Below, in pieces: positions 47,840-59,275 of a DNA stretch of 64,000 nt. Origin of the DNA: Circinella minor (taxonomy: Eukaryota > Mucoromycota > Mucoromycetes > Mucorales > Lichtheimiaceae); contig JAEPRB010000010.1 of NCBI GenBank assembly GCA_016758965.1, positions 1 to 64,000 on the forward strand. Direction: 5' to 3'. How positions within the stretch are numbered: position 1 is the first letter of the stretch; each line of letters begins with the position of its first letter. The notes beneath the pieces are model-generated. The model saw only the letters and a program-made list of their open reading frames with translations, had not been told where the DNA came from and did no database searches. The position numbers and the translations under genes are program-made.

Positions 47840-50602
47840 TTTTTTTGTACAGCTTCAATTTTATCTCAGCAGTCCCGATTTGCTTTCGGCATTCGGACTT
47901 TCTGGTGATTTTTGGCTACAACTATCTCTTCCATCTACACCAAAGAACATGAAATATTTTCAAGACACACCAGCTGATCAGTGGACTCGAAGAGATGCGT
48001 ATCAAGCGTATTCAACTAACAACACTCAAAGAACGGAACGTGAGATAATTGGATTGATAGTAAAAGATTTAGAAGCAATAGTAACGAAATCTCAAGATCT
48101 TAATGAGGTTGAAGCAGCGCGAACTTTATTAACTCAAACGAAGAAATATAAGAAAGCAAAGAAAAACAGTGAACAGCAAATGACAAGTACAACTACAGCA
48201 ACAATGGGAGGAACCGTATATGATGCAAGATTTTCTGATAATACTTTCAACATTACTGCGCCTAATAATAATAATGTAAAGTAGTTCAAAGGATCATTAC
48301 TTTTCTTTTTCTTTTTAGTTCTATACTCTGAGTTTGAAAGAACTCATTTTGTATTTGCTCTATCTGTCGGTCATGGTTGAAATATGATAATCCACATATA
48401 TTTCATTATTTCATAAACTCTCGCCATGAGCAAAAAAAAAGGAGTATTCCGGAGTATAGAACGCCTCCATATGTTTCAGCTGAAACTCACTTTCCGGCTT
48501 TTTTTTAACTCTTATCCAAAATATTGCTAGATACCGAATAACCCAAGCCAAAATATCCTAGCTTCGACCATTCCAGCTTTGAATAATAATGTGCTTAATG
48601 AAAACACTGGGACGAGCAGTAGCAGTACTTGTACTGAACATATTGAAAAATTATCTAGATCACAAGGTATTATTGTTTAGGAAATAGAAATATGGGTGTA
48701 CACATATAGATGTGCTAACAGTTTACTAATCCATTTATGTCAATATGGATCTGGTTTCTTTATAGCAACTCCATCTTCATCATTATCATCCAGTATTTCC
48801 CCGAATGCCTTTCGAGAACGAGTCTTCCAAGCCAGTGTTTTGGCTGTAAGTATAAATTTGCAATAGATAATAATAATAATAATATAACGATATTAATTGA
48901 CCATTTTAAATAGTTAAAAAAAGGTAATTTATCTTTACCTGAAGCGTACAAGATTAAGATGTATGCAGCCAATTATTTTCCAACTTCTGTCGGAGGCATT
49001 CTCGATAAAATTACTGTTGATTTATTATCTAGTGACCTAACTGAACTCAATAAAACGATCGCTTTGAAGTATGGATTCTTTCAGTTTTATATAAGTTTAC
49101 TTTTGATAATCACACTAATAACTGTTGATTTTAATTTGTTGTAATTTTATCTTAGATCTTGTGCTTCGCACATTATCGATTTGTTAAACCCAGATTTATG
49201 TAAAATGATGCGAAGATATATTAACGATAAAGAAAGATGGTTGTCAATTTGTAGCTCTACTATTCAATTACCAACAGGACTACCTTCAAGCTGTAAAGAA
49301 GTATTTGAACAAATTATAAAAGTAAGTGTCCAGGGTCATCCCTTTTGTGCTTTATTCTTTATATTATCATGGATATAATTGCTAAGTCTTTTTTGGTATT
49401 TATATATCATTGAATTTTTCAAGGATGGTCGTGATGAAAATTCTGTTTTAGTAAAGGATCTATTGGATATTGCAACACTTAAAGCAAAACTTCAAGCACG
49501 TACATCAAAAGAAAAAATAAACATTGAATTATTGGAATTACTAGATATTATGACAGCTATTATCAATAATTTTCCAGAACATCCACAGAAGAAACAAAAT
49601 AAAAATGACAACAGTGAAACTTATTTTTATCGACGATTCGCGCAAATATTGGATATTGTAACTCGAGACACTGACCTTGATCTTAATGAGTGAGTATAAT
49701 CAATTGGCTTTTTTAATTCAATATGTGAAGTCTATCTCTGGATATCTTACTTATTTTATCTGTTGCTATTGATAGTGGTGAACAAGTATGCAAGGCTTCG
49801 ACTGATATTGTCAAGTTAAATAAACGATTTGGTGGTAATCCCAATAATATCAAGCCATTTGGAAGAAAAATCGATCTTATTATTGCTGGACAAGATATTC
49901 AACTTTCAACAAACGAATGGAAAAAACATAATGTAGCAACAAGCACTGTGGTTCGACAACAATCAAAAAATATACGTATGAACAAAGCCATTTTATCAAG
50001 TCTAAAGAAATATGACGTCCCCCTTGACCAGCAAAAACATATATTCTCGTTAGGTATGGACTGGAAAGGTACTGTATCAATAAATCATATGTTTGGCATG
50101 AATTTATGTTTTTCATTATATACGTATTCATTACCTAATAATTTTCCTTACCTAATAATTTTCATTGTCTCATATTTCAATAGGAAATACTGGTTACTTG
50201 TTTACTATTTCAAGCTATCAGGACGTATATATTGCTAGACGTGTTGGTGCATTAGTTATTCCGAATACAATAAATGATATTGCGAAGATTTATGGCACTC
50301 TTGACTTGCTCTACAAATGGAAACACCACCATCAAAGATTAATAGCCATTTTATCGTCCGCGATCGCATCTGGTGATAATTCAAGTTTTCTTAATGAAAT
50401 GGTTGTAAAAGACCCCTTGGAAGTAGAATGTTCTGATGAAGAGAATGAAGTTAATAGTAGTCAAGAAGACTGTAATGAAAGTATATATAACCAGTTGGAT
50501 TATGAAGAAGAATCGCCAAACGTATTGTTCAGTCCGTTATCAAGAAAAAGAAGAGTATCCATTCGGTTGGATGAAGAATTCTCAGAAGGTGCTTCTGACT
50601 GA
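47840..50602 (+). pseudogene. Copy B of a lineage-specific multi-exon family with a D...EWK (PD-(D/E)XK-like) motif
   Basis: First exon (to about 48284): GLSGDFWLQLSLPSTP, DQWTRRDAYQAYSTN, VEAARTLLTQTKKY. After an inserted element come SQGIIV, TAG (48678-48680), EIEIWVYTYRCANS and RVFQASVLA; then LPEAYKIKMYAANYFPTSVG (exon about 48914); SCASHIIDLLNPDLCKMMRR; KDGRDENSVLVKDLLDIATL and TYFYRRFAQILDIVTRDTDL; GRKIDLIIAGQDIQLSTNEW KKH with VRQQSKNIRMNKAILSSL; and a last exon TGYLFTISSYQDVYIARRVG ending in an acidic, R/K-spotted tail. D-x(n)-E-W-K followed by a Q/K helix resembles a restriction-endonuclease core. The TAG replaces Trp of copy A and the inserted element separates exons, so it is probably dead, though the 3' exons are intact. 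Confidence 0.6.
48318..48462. mobile_element. 145-bp inverted-repeat element (MITE-like) between exons of copy B
   Basis: Perfect 11-bp terminal inverted repeats GTTCTATACTC (48318-48328) and GAGTATAGAAC (48452-48462). No coding capacity. No clear target-site duplication was seen, so the class is uncertain. Confidence 0.45.
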
Positions 50603-50739
50603 TATTTTTTTTATAGACTTCTTATTTGTGATATGTCCGTAGTAATTCTATTTCCATTGGTGAGATTTTTAATGCTGTTTTCAAATCCAGTTCAGGAGTA
50701 TATAGTTTTTATATGTATATCTATAGTACATAACAATAG

Positions 50740-51060
50740 ATAATGTGCTCAATTTTTTATGCACTTTATCATAACAATGAATCTAACTAATATGTATGGT
50801 AACCGCTCACTATACTTATATTCAAAATCACGATATTCATTTGGAGGTATGATATGGGCTCTTAAGATCTTTGTTTCCATTTCATCTAAATTGTCCAACA
50901 AATATCTAGACTTGAAGCATCCTGGGATATTGATTTATTGTTGTTTCACAAATCCCCATCTAAAATCGTCTTCCAATAAATCTTCCTAGCGTATTTGTAC
51001 CTATTTGACACATACTTAAAATCCGTTGTTTTGCGCTAAGAAACCGTCTAGTCATAGTAG
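50740..51060 (-). pseudogene. Protein-coding relic of unknown family
   Basis: Minus strand: FLSAKQRILSMCQIGTNTLG, then after a frame change EDDFRWGFVKQQ, a stop, INIPGCFKSRYLLDNLDEME and HIIPPNEYRDFEYKYSERLP to LVRFIVMIKCIKN. The charge and hydrophobic patterning over about 75 residues looks coding, but no family was recognised and at least two lesions are present. Confidence 0.3.
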
Positions 51061-51386
51061 ACCATTGCTGCTACTGTCTGTAGACTGAGTAAATCGAAGC
51101 TCAAAGTTCCCTATTTGATCTATAGATTATCTTTATTTTATTACCTCTTTACTGCTTACCTATCTCATTCTTGCAAATATTTAGTTATGGGTCTCAGTCT
51201 TCTCCATTCCCGCCTTATTATCTTACTTGTACAGCAGCTAATACGCTCATATATCATGCCTACGTACCGTTCTAAATTCTCTGTTGATATGTTTTCCGGT
51301 GAGCTTGGTATGATTGTTTGAAATTATTTTCTGCATGTATATTATGGTATCATGAAGGGAATTACTTCATGCTGTGGAAAATCGAT

Positions 51387-51663
51387 CATTTGCGCTGGAA
51401 AAAAGGTTCAGCGTAGTATACCCAGTATTGTTCTTTCGCCGATTCACACAGGTATGTTATGATAAAAAAAATCATATACGTATACGGAAAAAAGGCATAT
51501 GTAGATCTAAATTTTCCCTGGAAAAGAATATAATTACTATAATCTTATGCTGCTGTAAGAAAGACATAGTTATTATAATTATTGCTAAAAAGAACTAATA
51601 CATTTACAATAGATACATCTTTTTTTAGGCACAAATAATCATCTTATTTTTCCAGCGCAAATG
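51387..51663. mobile_element. 277-bp MITE-like element with 16-bp perfect inverted repeats
   Basis: Ends CATTTGCGCTGGAAAA (51387-51402) and TTTTCCAGCGCAAATG (51648-51663) are exact reverse complements. The interior is AT-rich and non-coding. Flanks do not show an obvious duplication. GC-rich termini around an AT-rich core are typical of small DNA-transposon derivatives. Confidence 0.55.
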
Positions 51664-52207
51664 TTTATACTAATCATAACTTGTTTTCTAGCATAGCATA
51701 TCATAGTTGTGTGTGTTAAATTTGAATAATACTGATTCAGCCCATGTAAATAGGTTGCGGATTTTGAAAGCTGCAAAGCTGGGCTGAAAAGTGTTTAACA
51801 GCTATTTTAGTTAGACTCGAAGTGTGGTGAGATTCTTTAGACTCTAACAAAAAAAAAAAAACAAAAAACAAAAATAAGGTAAGTACTGAAACATTTACAC
51901 ACTTAATGTACGCGTGCCAAATTTTTGTATTCAGAAAACTTTGTTAAATATTCCCGTTGTATTCTTTTTATAAATTTCATAAGAATCATTAAATATTAGG
52001 AAAAGAAACTCTTAGGTATTTTGCATTTAAATGTTTTATCTGTTGTTTTTGCCAAATCAAAAAGTTAGTCGAATTAATTTTCTGAAAATAAACCCATCGA
52101 AGGGCATATTTGATATTAGCATGTGAGGATCAGTATGTATTTAACCGATTCGTATCGTATTAGATGTGGTTTTTTTAAATGCACTAAACGATAATGCACT
52201 TTAATAT

Positions 52208-53451
52208 TTTATAATTTGATAGAGACTGTTCAAGATGACAAAGTAAATTGGAAGAAGGCCAACATGTAAAATAGCGAAGGAAAGTATGACGAGGTGGTCA
52301 TGCACAAGACGTAGTAATTTCGTTGGCTATTGGTACACAGCAGAAACTGTTGCTATATATACTGGATCTGGTGACGCGATCAGTGGGTGTGCGGAATCTT
52401 TATGCTTTCGCCGTCTGCCTTTATGCCAGCCGTGGCTGCTTGTTGAATATTTGCCTTTTGTTTTTTGTTAATGATTGGTAAACCGAGTGGTTAGTAGGAT
52501 CGGACCTTGCAAANNNNNNNNNGGTGTGCGGAATCTTTATGCTTTCGCCGTCTGCCTTTATGCCAGCCGTGGCTGCTTGTTGAATATTTGCCTTTTGTTT
52601 TTTGTTAATGATTGGTAAACCGAGTGGTTAGTAGGATCGGACCTTGCAAAGGGACGTTACTGGACAGTATAGCTGCTTGATGGCTCGATCAGTGGGTGTG
52701 CGGGACCTTTATGCTTTCGCCGTCTGCCTTTATGCCAGCCGTGGCTGTTTGTTGAATATTTACCTTTTGTTTTTTATTAATGATTGGTAAACCGAGCGGC
52801 TAGTAGGATCGAACCTTGCAAAAGGAAGTCATTGAGCAGCAGTGCTATTGAAGGACTTGATCAGTGGGTGTGCGGAACCTTTATGCTTTCGCCGTCTGCC
52901 TTTATGCCAGCCGTGGCTGCTTGTTGAATATTTGCCTTTTGTTTTTTGTGAATGATTGGTAAACCGAGCGGCTAGTAGGATCAGACCTTGCAAAAGGAAG
53001 TCGTGAAATAGTATAGCATTGGTTTTTGCTGCAATGGTATTAAAGGTATTATTACGTGCTGTTGTGTATGGTTGCCTGAATGTTTCGATATCGGATTAGG
53101 TCGTATTGTTTATATGTATGTAGAACAGTGACGTGCTTTGATTCTTTATAATTTGATAGAGACTGTTCAAGATGACAAAGTAAATTGGAAGAAGGCCAAC
53201 ATGTAAAATAGCGAAGGAAAGTATGACGAGGTGGTCATGCACAAGACGTAGTAATTTCGTTGGCTATTGGTACACAGCAGAAACTGTTGCTATATATACT
53301 GGATCTGGTGACGCGATCAGTGGGTGTGCGGAATCTTTATGCTTTCGCCGTCTGCCTTTATGCCAGCCGTGGCTGCTTGTTGAATATTTGCCTTTTGTTT
53401 TTTGTTAATGATTGGTAAACCGAGTGGTTAGTAGGATCGGACCTTGCAAAA
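52208..53451. repeat. Tandem/segmental repeat array with a conserved core of about 110 bases, five copies
   Basis: The core starts GTGTGCGG at about 52387, 52525, 52696, 52869 and 53324 and runs through CTTTCGCCGTCTGCCTTTAT, GCCAGCCGTGGCTGC and GATTGGTAAACCGAG to GACCTTGCAAA. Copies 2-4 recur every 171-173 bases. The block 52208-52514 recurs as 53145-53451 with no difference I could find. The core is GC-richer and far better conserved than the spacers and contains short complementary pairs (GGT..CCGA with TCGG..ACC; CAGCCGTGGCTG). Open frames across it are not convincing. It is a satellite or a repeated structured RNA; I do not recognise it as rRNA, tRNA or a spliceosomal snRNA. Confidence 0.75.
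52515..52523. other. Assembly gap (nine N) inside the tandem array
   Basis: Nine undetermined bases at the end of the first repeat copy, just where the next copy begins mid-unit. The copy number here is therefore uncertain. Confidence 0.99.
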
Positions 53452-56178
53452 GGAAGTCGTGAAATAGTGTAGCATTAGTTTTTGCTGCAATGGCATTAAT
53501 GGTTTTATTACGTGCTGCTGGACGGTTGTTCGACTGTTTGATATTGGAATGGATTGTTAAGGGTACCTTTTTTAAACACCTCTGTAAGTGTAGCTGGTGA
53601 GCAGTGGTATTTGAACAATATATAAAAATAATATAATTAATGAGTAGCGATTGGGAAATATGTATAGAAGGTATAATGACTGGTACGTTTTTCTATCAAA
53701 ACAAGGTGATCGCAGGAGTCTATGTGGATTTGGACTGTCAATATCTGGATTACTTTTCGATATTTATATCGTTTTATCTATTAAACTCTGTATAAAATGA
53801 ATTCTATGTATCCCCAGTAATAATAAAAAGGAGGAGTGGTTCCAAGGCACAATATTGGTGTCTGTTTTTATCTTTAACTATAAAGACTGCCCCGAAGCAC
53901 AGTTCTGTTCATTATGAATAATAAAATAAAATTAATGTTTGTTATTTATTACTTATTAAATGCTATTCATAACATTATATCGATTAGACATGTTGCTACT
54001 GCTTTTTACTTGGATGGTGGGAGAATAAAAGAACTATCAAAATTGTCAATTGCTATGTACGTATATACTAGCTGTACAAGTGAACTTTATGACAAATACA
54101 CTAAGCGTGCTCTTTTTTCTCTTTACGTTACCCTCAATTACATATCTCAAACTTTTTTTTATACTTAAAAAAACTTAATCATAGGAGATGCGGAAGAAAA
54201 GAAAAATAAAATTAGACTAACCTGCTGTATAAACTGGTGTCTACTGAAATTATGAGACTGATAATTATGTAAGCATGTAATAACTAAGTTTAATATAATA
54301 AAGCATATACATATAGAATGGAGAAACATAGTGAGTGTTAAACTTTATCTCTCTTTTTTTTTTTTTTTGCTAACAGGAAAGATAAAGCTGATATGATACA
54401 GCTTTCATCCATGTAACTCGACCTTTTAATCGTTATACGTATCAAACCACATACGTACAGTGTATCCATGATTTATTCGCTTCCTGCACAAATAATGTAA
54501 AAAGTCTGTATTGAACAGAAAGTCGACATGTGATTTAATCCTGGAATGTTTTATGAATATATGTATATCCACGTCTAAGGCTTACACACAATTGATATAT
54601 GTTATTTCGTTGTTTTTATTTTTACCACACCAGCAAGCAATAACAGCTTACATCTGTTTTTCATACACCCCCTGGCATAATAATAAAAAAAACTAACATA
54701 ATCTATTCCACCAACCTAGTACAATCGTATTGTTTGAATTAAGCAAGGAGAAATAGCAACAGTCGCCACCCAATAACAATGCTCTTCGAACAATACAGGA
54801 GTCTAGAATAAGCAGATAGCTTACTAAAAAGGAAAACTTACGATAACTCCAAAACATTGAGAATAAAAGCTTATGTTTTCAAGAAACTTATTCATGAGGT
54901 AAGAGAAGAAATATGTGCATTACGTATGTATTATGGCGTCACACTATTAGGCTTCTCCATTGATATAAGAACAACTAGTATATGTAGGTAGTATAAATAT
55001 CATTCAGACTGATATATCATTATTGGATCACCATAAAATAAGATCCAGCTTTTATTACCTACTACTCAACACGAATCATCTTTATCTTTGTTATCTTATC
55101 CAACTTATTGCAAGACAGAATAAAAGGATCAACATTTTCAGTCTCTTTGTATATTTCTTCAACTACAATGGTATTAAATCTATTTTTTTTTTGTAAAAAC
55201 CAACACATAACCGCTAAAACAACAAGCACAGTCTTATTCTCTTTTATTCTCTATTTTTTATTCCGTTCCTACATAGTTCTAACATTTTATATCTTTCTTC
55301 CCTTTATTTTTTTTTTCCATTTCATAATCTACAAGGAAGTTACTTTATGACCATTAATTGTAAATCAATTTTAATATGCACAACAGACAGATTTGTTATG
55401 ATGGATTAATCCACAAAAGGAAACCGAAGAAAACTGAAAATATACAGTTAGCATTTGTGTAAATGCTTAGACCTGTGCGCAAAGTAAAAAAAAAAAAAAA
55501 AGGGAGTCCTGACCATGCTTTGTTACACGAATCCCAATTGATTTTTGAGCATCACAGGAATGTTATTATGTTTTCTTATAATTGTTATTTATGTCTTTGA
55601 ATTAATAAATTTTTTTTTGAAGATTAACTGCATCATGTACACATGCATAAACACAAAAAATAAATAAACAAAAGTAAAGTGTATTTGTTACATTATCAAA
55701 TGAAAAACTTTTAAACAGAAAGATTTATTGATAAAAAAAAAAATGACTTATGAAGAACGGAACTTTGTTTTTGGTTACATAACGTCCAGAAAAGGAAATG
55801 GTGCTAAATTGATGTTGCGTTAGGCTGAGAGCTCTCAAAAAAGAAAAACGGAATCTAGTTTTTTTTTACATACACCCTCCGCCCTCCAAAGCATCCAAAA
55901 ATAGGTGCATCGACTAAAACAGAGTCCATTATTATTATTATTTTTTATTTGTTCTCGAGCTTCTTTTTGTACCTTTTTAATTTTCTCTTTCTTTCTCCCT
56001 CTCACTCTCTTTGCTTTTTTTTTTTTATCATTACTCTTTTTTTTTTTTGCGAGCAAGGCATAAAAAATTAATTACGGCATATAAAGCAACACTCATTTAA
56101 GAGAAAAAAAAAGTTGTTAAATTAAGAAAAAACACACTTTCATCGACCTTTTAAAACTCATAATAATACCCCCTTTTC
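53452..56178. other. 2.7-kb region without a supported gene
   Basis: Begins with spacer sequence related to the tandem array (53452-53545 resembles 52990-53095), then AT-rich sequence. An 84-codon plus-strand frame at 53914 (MNNKIKLMFVIYYLLNAIHN...) has no supporting features. The dispersed repeat at 55018-55109 lies here. From about 55900 CT-rich tracts (55983-56015) probably mark the CHS7 promoter side. Confidence 0.35.
55018..55109. repeat. Dispersed repeat, copy 2 (partner at 36815-36909)
   Basis: Same orientation and about 85-90% identical by eye to 36815-36909; it starts ATTATTGGATCACC and ends at TTATCCAACTTATT. The copies lie 18 kb apart, both within the gene-poor block. Confidence 0.6.
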
Positions 56179-57522
56179 ATGGTCGAGATCACTTTTGAAT
56201 TCGACGCTTTCAGTTTTGACGGCATTTGTCGGACGGTTCCATTAACTCTTTGTCCAATTATTGGAAGAGATGAGGGAATCGTACCTGTCTGCTATTCTCG
56301 AAATGTAGAACTCGCTGATAACTTGATTTTTCAGCCAGGTAAAAGAAAAAAAAGAAGAAAACAATTATATATTTATAGAATTCAATTATGGAATCGTACT
56401 TCTCTTTTTATAACTCACCACACTCAATGAATGTAATTATTCTATTCAATAGCAACATTAATTATTGATGTTGTTGCCATTGTTATGGTTGGTTTTATGA
56501 CTTATCATATTCGATCAAAATATACTGCTGTTGGTAACTATTAACTATTTAATTATTTATATATTTGCTTATCACATTAAAATAAACTAACATATGTTTT
56601 TATTAGGTCGAAAGGAAATGGTAACATTCTTCTATTTATATTTATTGACCTTGATTCTTGAAATGCTTCTTATTACCGGTATTATTCCACAATCATCACC
56701 TGCATATCAGGTAAAAAAAAATAACCTTTTTTTTAATGAATCGAATATTTTAAGTTTATTATATATATTGTATGTTGATCTAAGAGTATGAACACAAAAA
56801 ATCAATTTTTGTTATTATTCATCTAGTGGTTTACTGCTGTACAACTCGGTCTAGTAACATCAAGTTTCTGGTGTCTTATGTGCAACGGTTTTGTCGGATT
56901 TCAATTTGCAGAAGACGGTACTCCACTCTCTGTGTGGTCTATTCGTATAAGTTCATTCCTCATTTTCTTATTAACCGGGTTCATCGCTATCGCCACATTT
57001 GTTGAATTGGGTTCTTTTTCGAGACGAAGCCCAGGTGCATTATGGGTATTCTATATCATTATCAACGGTATCTTCTTCATTGTTTATGTTATTTCTCAAA
57101 TTGTCTTGGTCTTGAAATCATTGGATGATCGTTGGCCATTAGGTGATATCTTGTTTGGTTTTTGTTTCTTTATCTTTGGTCAAGTCTTGATGTATATCTT
57201 CTCCGTCATTATTTGTGACAGTGTTAAACATTATATCGATGGTACATTCTTCAATACCGTATGTACATTATTGGCAGTAATGATGGTTTATAAATATTGG
57301 GATTCGATTACCAAGGAAGATTTGGAATTCTCGGTCGGCACTAAGCAAAACGTTTGGGATAATAAGGAATTGATGGCAGATGATGAATTGGATAGTAGTC
57401 ATCGAAATAGTATGACACCACTTCAGCAATATACACCTCCATTTGCTCGTCCACCATCCCAGGGACCAGGACAGTATGGTCCTCAATACCATCAACAATT
57501 TGATCAACAACACCCATTTTAA
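56179..57522 (+). CDS. CHS7: Chs7, chitin synthase export chaperone
   Basis: Polytopic ER protein needed for exit of chitin synthase (Chs3 type) from the ER. Four exons (56179-56338, 56453-56533, 56607-56710, 56827-57522) join in frame to 346 residues. The N-terminus FDGICRTVPLTLCPIIG with CYSRNVELADNLIFQP is the Chs7 signature. Seven hydrophobic helices follow (for example TLIIDVVAIVMVGFMTYHI, TFFYLYLLTLILEMLLITGI, WSIRISSFLIFLLTGFIAIA), with VQLGLVTSSFWCLMCNGFVG, LFGFCFFIFGQVLMYIFSV and CDSVKHYIDGTFFNTVCTLL. The C-terminus is cytosolic, ending in a Q/P-rich tail (QYGPQYHQQFDQQHPF). Length and topology are normal. Fungal specificity supports the organism call. Confidence 0.93.
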
Positions 57523-57992
57523 AAAAAAAAACAATCATGTAATAACTTTTTTTTTCTTCCTTATACATATAACTGCTACCAAAAAAAAAAAGAAACAAAA
57601 CAACATTTTTCCGTGCATATTATTATTTCTCCTCTATACTTTTCGTTTTTATTATTATTATATAAACCTACTCAAATCTGTCATATTATCTCTTTCTCTG
57701 TTTCTCTCTCTCCCACTCTTTTGTATACAAAACACAAATTTCTTTCATCGTTCTCTTTTTTCTTTACCCTTCTTCACTCTCTTTTTCTTTCCCCATTTGC
57801 ATCTTAAATAATAATAGTAATAAAAAAAAAAGAATGAATATCTTTTTTTTTCTTTGCAACTTTAAGGTATATGTGTGTAAAAAGAATAGTTTTTTTTTGG
57901 GGGGTATAATGCGTATTTTTGTTGCTTTCAAATATCAAGCAAGACACCTATTAGTTAAGGCGCTAAATACAGAAAGAGTTTTCTTGGACATT
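57523..57992. other. Convergent 3' region of CHS7 and the zinc-finger gene
   Basis: A- and T-runs, a CT-rich stretch (57690-57718) and a G-run after a T-run (57891-57904). No gene is seen. Confidence 0.4.
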
Positions 57993-59051
57993 TCATGTTC
58001 TTGTGGTTGATGATTCTTGATTAATATTACGAATAAAAATAGTCGAAAACGTGTGGTTGTCATAGTTAATATTGTTCAGCGACGCAAGTTTCCATAGTGA
58101 TTCTCCATAACAACCAAAAGTATCCTTGATCCGAGAAGACGGCAATGCCTCAATACGATCCGGATGACGAATGGAAATAGGCTCCTTTTTTAATATATGT
58201 TGTAATTCCAGTGATGCCAAACGTCGTGACTCATCAATAGAAACGATATTAGTAGCATCTGAATTTCCCTTGCAACGTTTATTATTATTATGTTTCTGTG
58301 CTTCTGTTTTACTCAATGCTAACGCAAGCTGTAACTCTTCATCCATCGGATCATTCTCCTCATTTTGTTGTCGTCGTTGATTAGATATAATAGCTTTTTT
58401 ATGAATGATGACAGTGTTGCTAAAATCATCATCATCGTTATCACCATTAGAAAAATCAGCACCTGAAATAGTCGCTTGAATAATATGTTTGGGTCTCTGA
58501 GGTTGGCTTTGTTGTGGTTGATCTACATTAGACCGTTGTCGTCGTCTTTGCTCAGGTATATAATCCCATTGAATCCACTGTAATTTTTGTAATAATTGTT
58601 GTATTGTCATATTTTGTCGCTTCATGCACTGTTTCGTGTGTGTAATTTTCTGGCGCACTGACTTGTTACGTAACGGTGTAAATTCATGACAACAAGGACA
58701 AATGTCGAGATTGGTGAATAAAGTAGTGGATTGACCAGCAAATGACACGTTGGAAACTTCGCGTTCTAATTCGTCAAGACATCTACTAAAGTGAACGTCT
58801 TTACGAATACCTTTTAAATGAGTAACACATTTGCCACAAAATATACAATAGTCGAAATCGCATTCAATGTTATTACTATCATCGTTCATAGTATGATGAA
58901 AAAGAGAGTCATTATTATCGGTTGTATTGCTCGTTGTTGAGGTAAGAAGACATTGTTCAACATGTTGTTGACGCTCGTAACTAAATCGAAGATGACTTAA
59001 ATTGGATTGACAGAGTGGGCAATCAATATCACCTAGTGAACCTTCTGTCAT
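57993..59051 (-). CDS. SLX4-like protein with three UBZ4-type zinc fingers and a UIM-like motif
   Basis: Intronless, 352 residues. Three CCHC fingers of the C-x2-C...H-x3-C form: CPLC with HVEQC (residues 11-34), CIFCGKC with HFSRC, and CPCC with HTKQC. These are followed by NMTIQQLLQKLQWIQWDY. A charged middle part leads to DEELQLALALSKTEAQ, which resembles ubiquitin-interacting motifs and the segment found after the zinc fingers of SLX4. The C-terminal part (residues about 280-350) includes RLASLELQHILKK and DTFGCYGESLWKLASL. SLX4 is the scaffold of the Slx1 structure-specific nuclease, and UBZ4 fingers bind ubiquitin at DNA crosslinks. No BTB domain or clear C-terminal SLX1-binding domain is visible, so another UBZ-type repair protein is possible. 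Confidence 0.45.
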   Translation of the reverse strand: MTEGSLGDIDCPLCQSNLSHLRFSYERQQHVEQCLLTSTTSNTTDNNDSLFHHTMNDDSNNIECDFDYCIFCGKCVTHLKGIRKDVHFSRCLDELEREVSNVSFAGQSTTLFTNLDICPCCHEFTPLRNKSVRQKITHTKQCMKRQNMTIQQLLQKLQWIQWDYIPEQRRRQRSNVDQPQQSQPQRPKHIIQATISGADFSNGDNDDDDFSNTVIIHKKAIISNQRRQQNEENDPMDEELQLALALSKTEAQKHNNNKRCKGNSDATNIVSIDESRRLASLELQHILKKEPISIRHPDRIEALPSSRIKDTFGCYGESLWKLASLNNINYDNHTFSTIFIRNINQESSTTRT

Positions 59052-59275
59052 TATTAATTATACTTTATATATGAACATGTAAATTGGTGTATAAAAAATA
59101 GAAAAAAGAAAAAGTAGTCTGTGAGCCCTGACAACATAGTTTGGGAGTTAGTATCTAAAATATAATAAAAGTGTTCGAAGCGGGGTATCAAATTCAATTT
59201 GAGAAGTTCGGTCAGTGTGTCAAAGTAGTTCTTCGGGCAAATAGGTGGACTTCCTCTTTTTTACTTTCTGACACC

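Noticed and set aside
52387..52514. Tandem core as a spliceosomal snRNA, 5S rRNA or tRNA
   Set aside because: None of the diagnostic sequences (ACTTACCTG, U2 branch-pairing box, U6 ACAGAGA, 5S C box, tRNA A/B boxes) was found.
52286..53408. Two identical 61-codon ORFs (starting MTRWSCTRRS) inside the tandem array
   Set aside because: They are identical because the underlying DNA is duplicated. The frame is not kept open in the other core copies, so it is not evidence of a protein.
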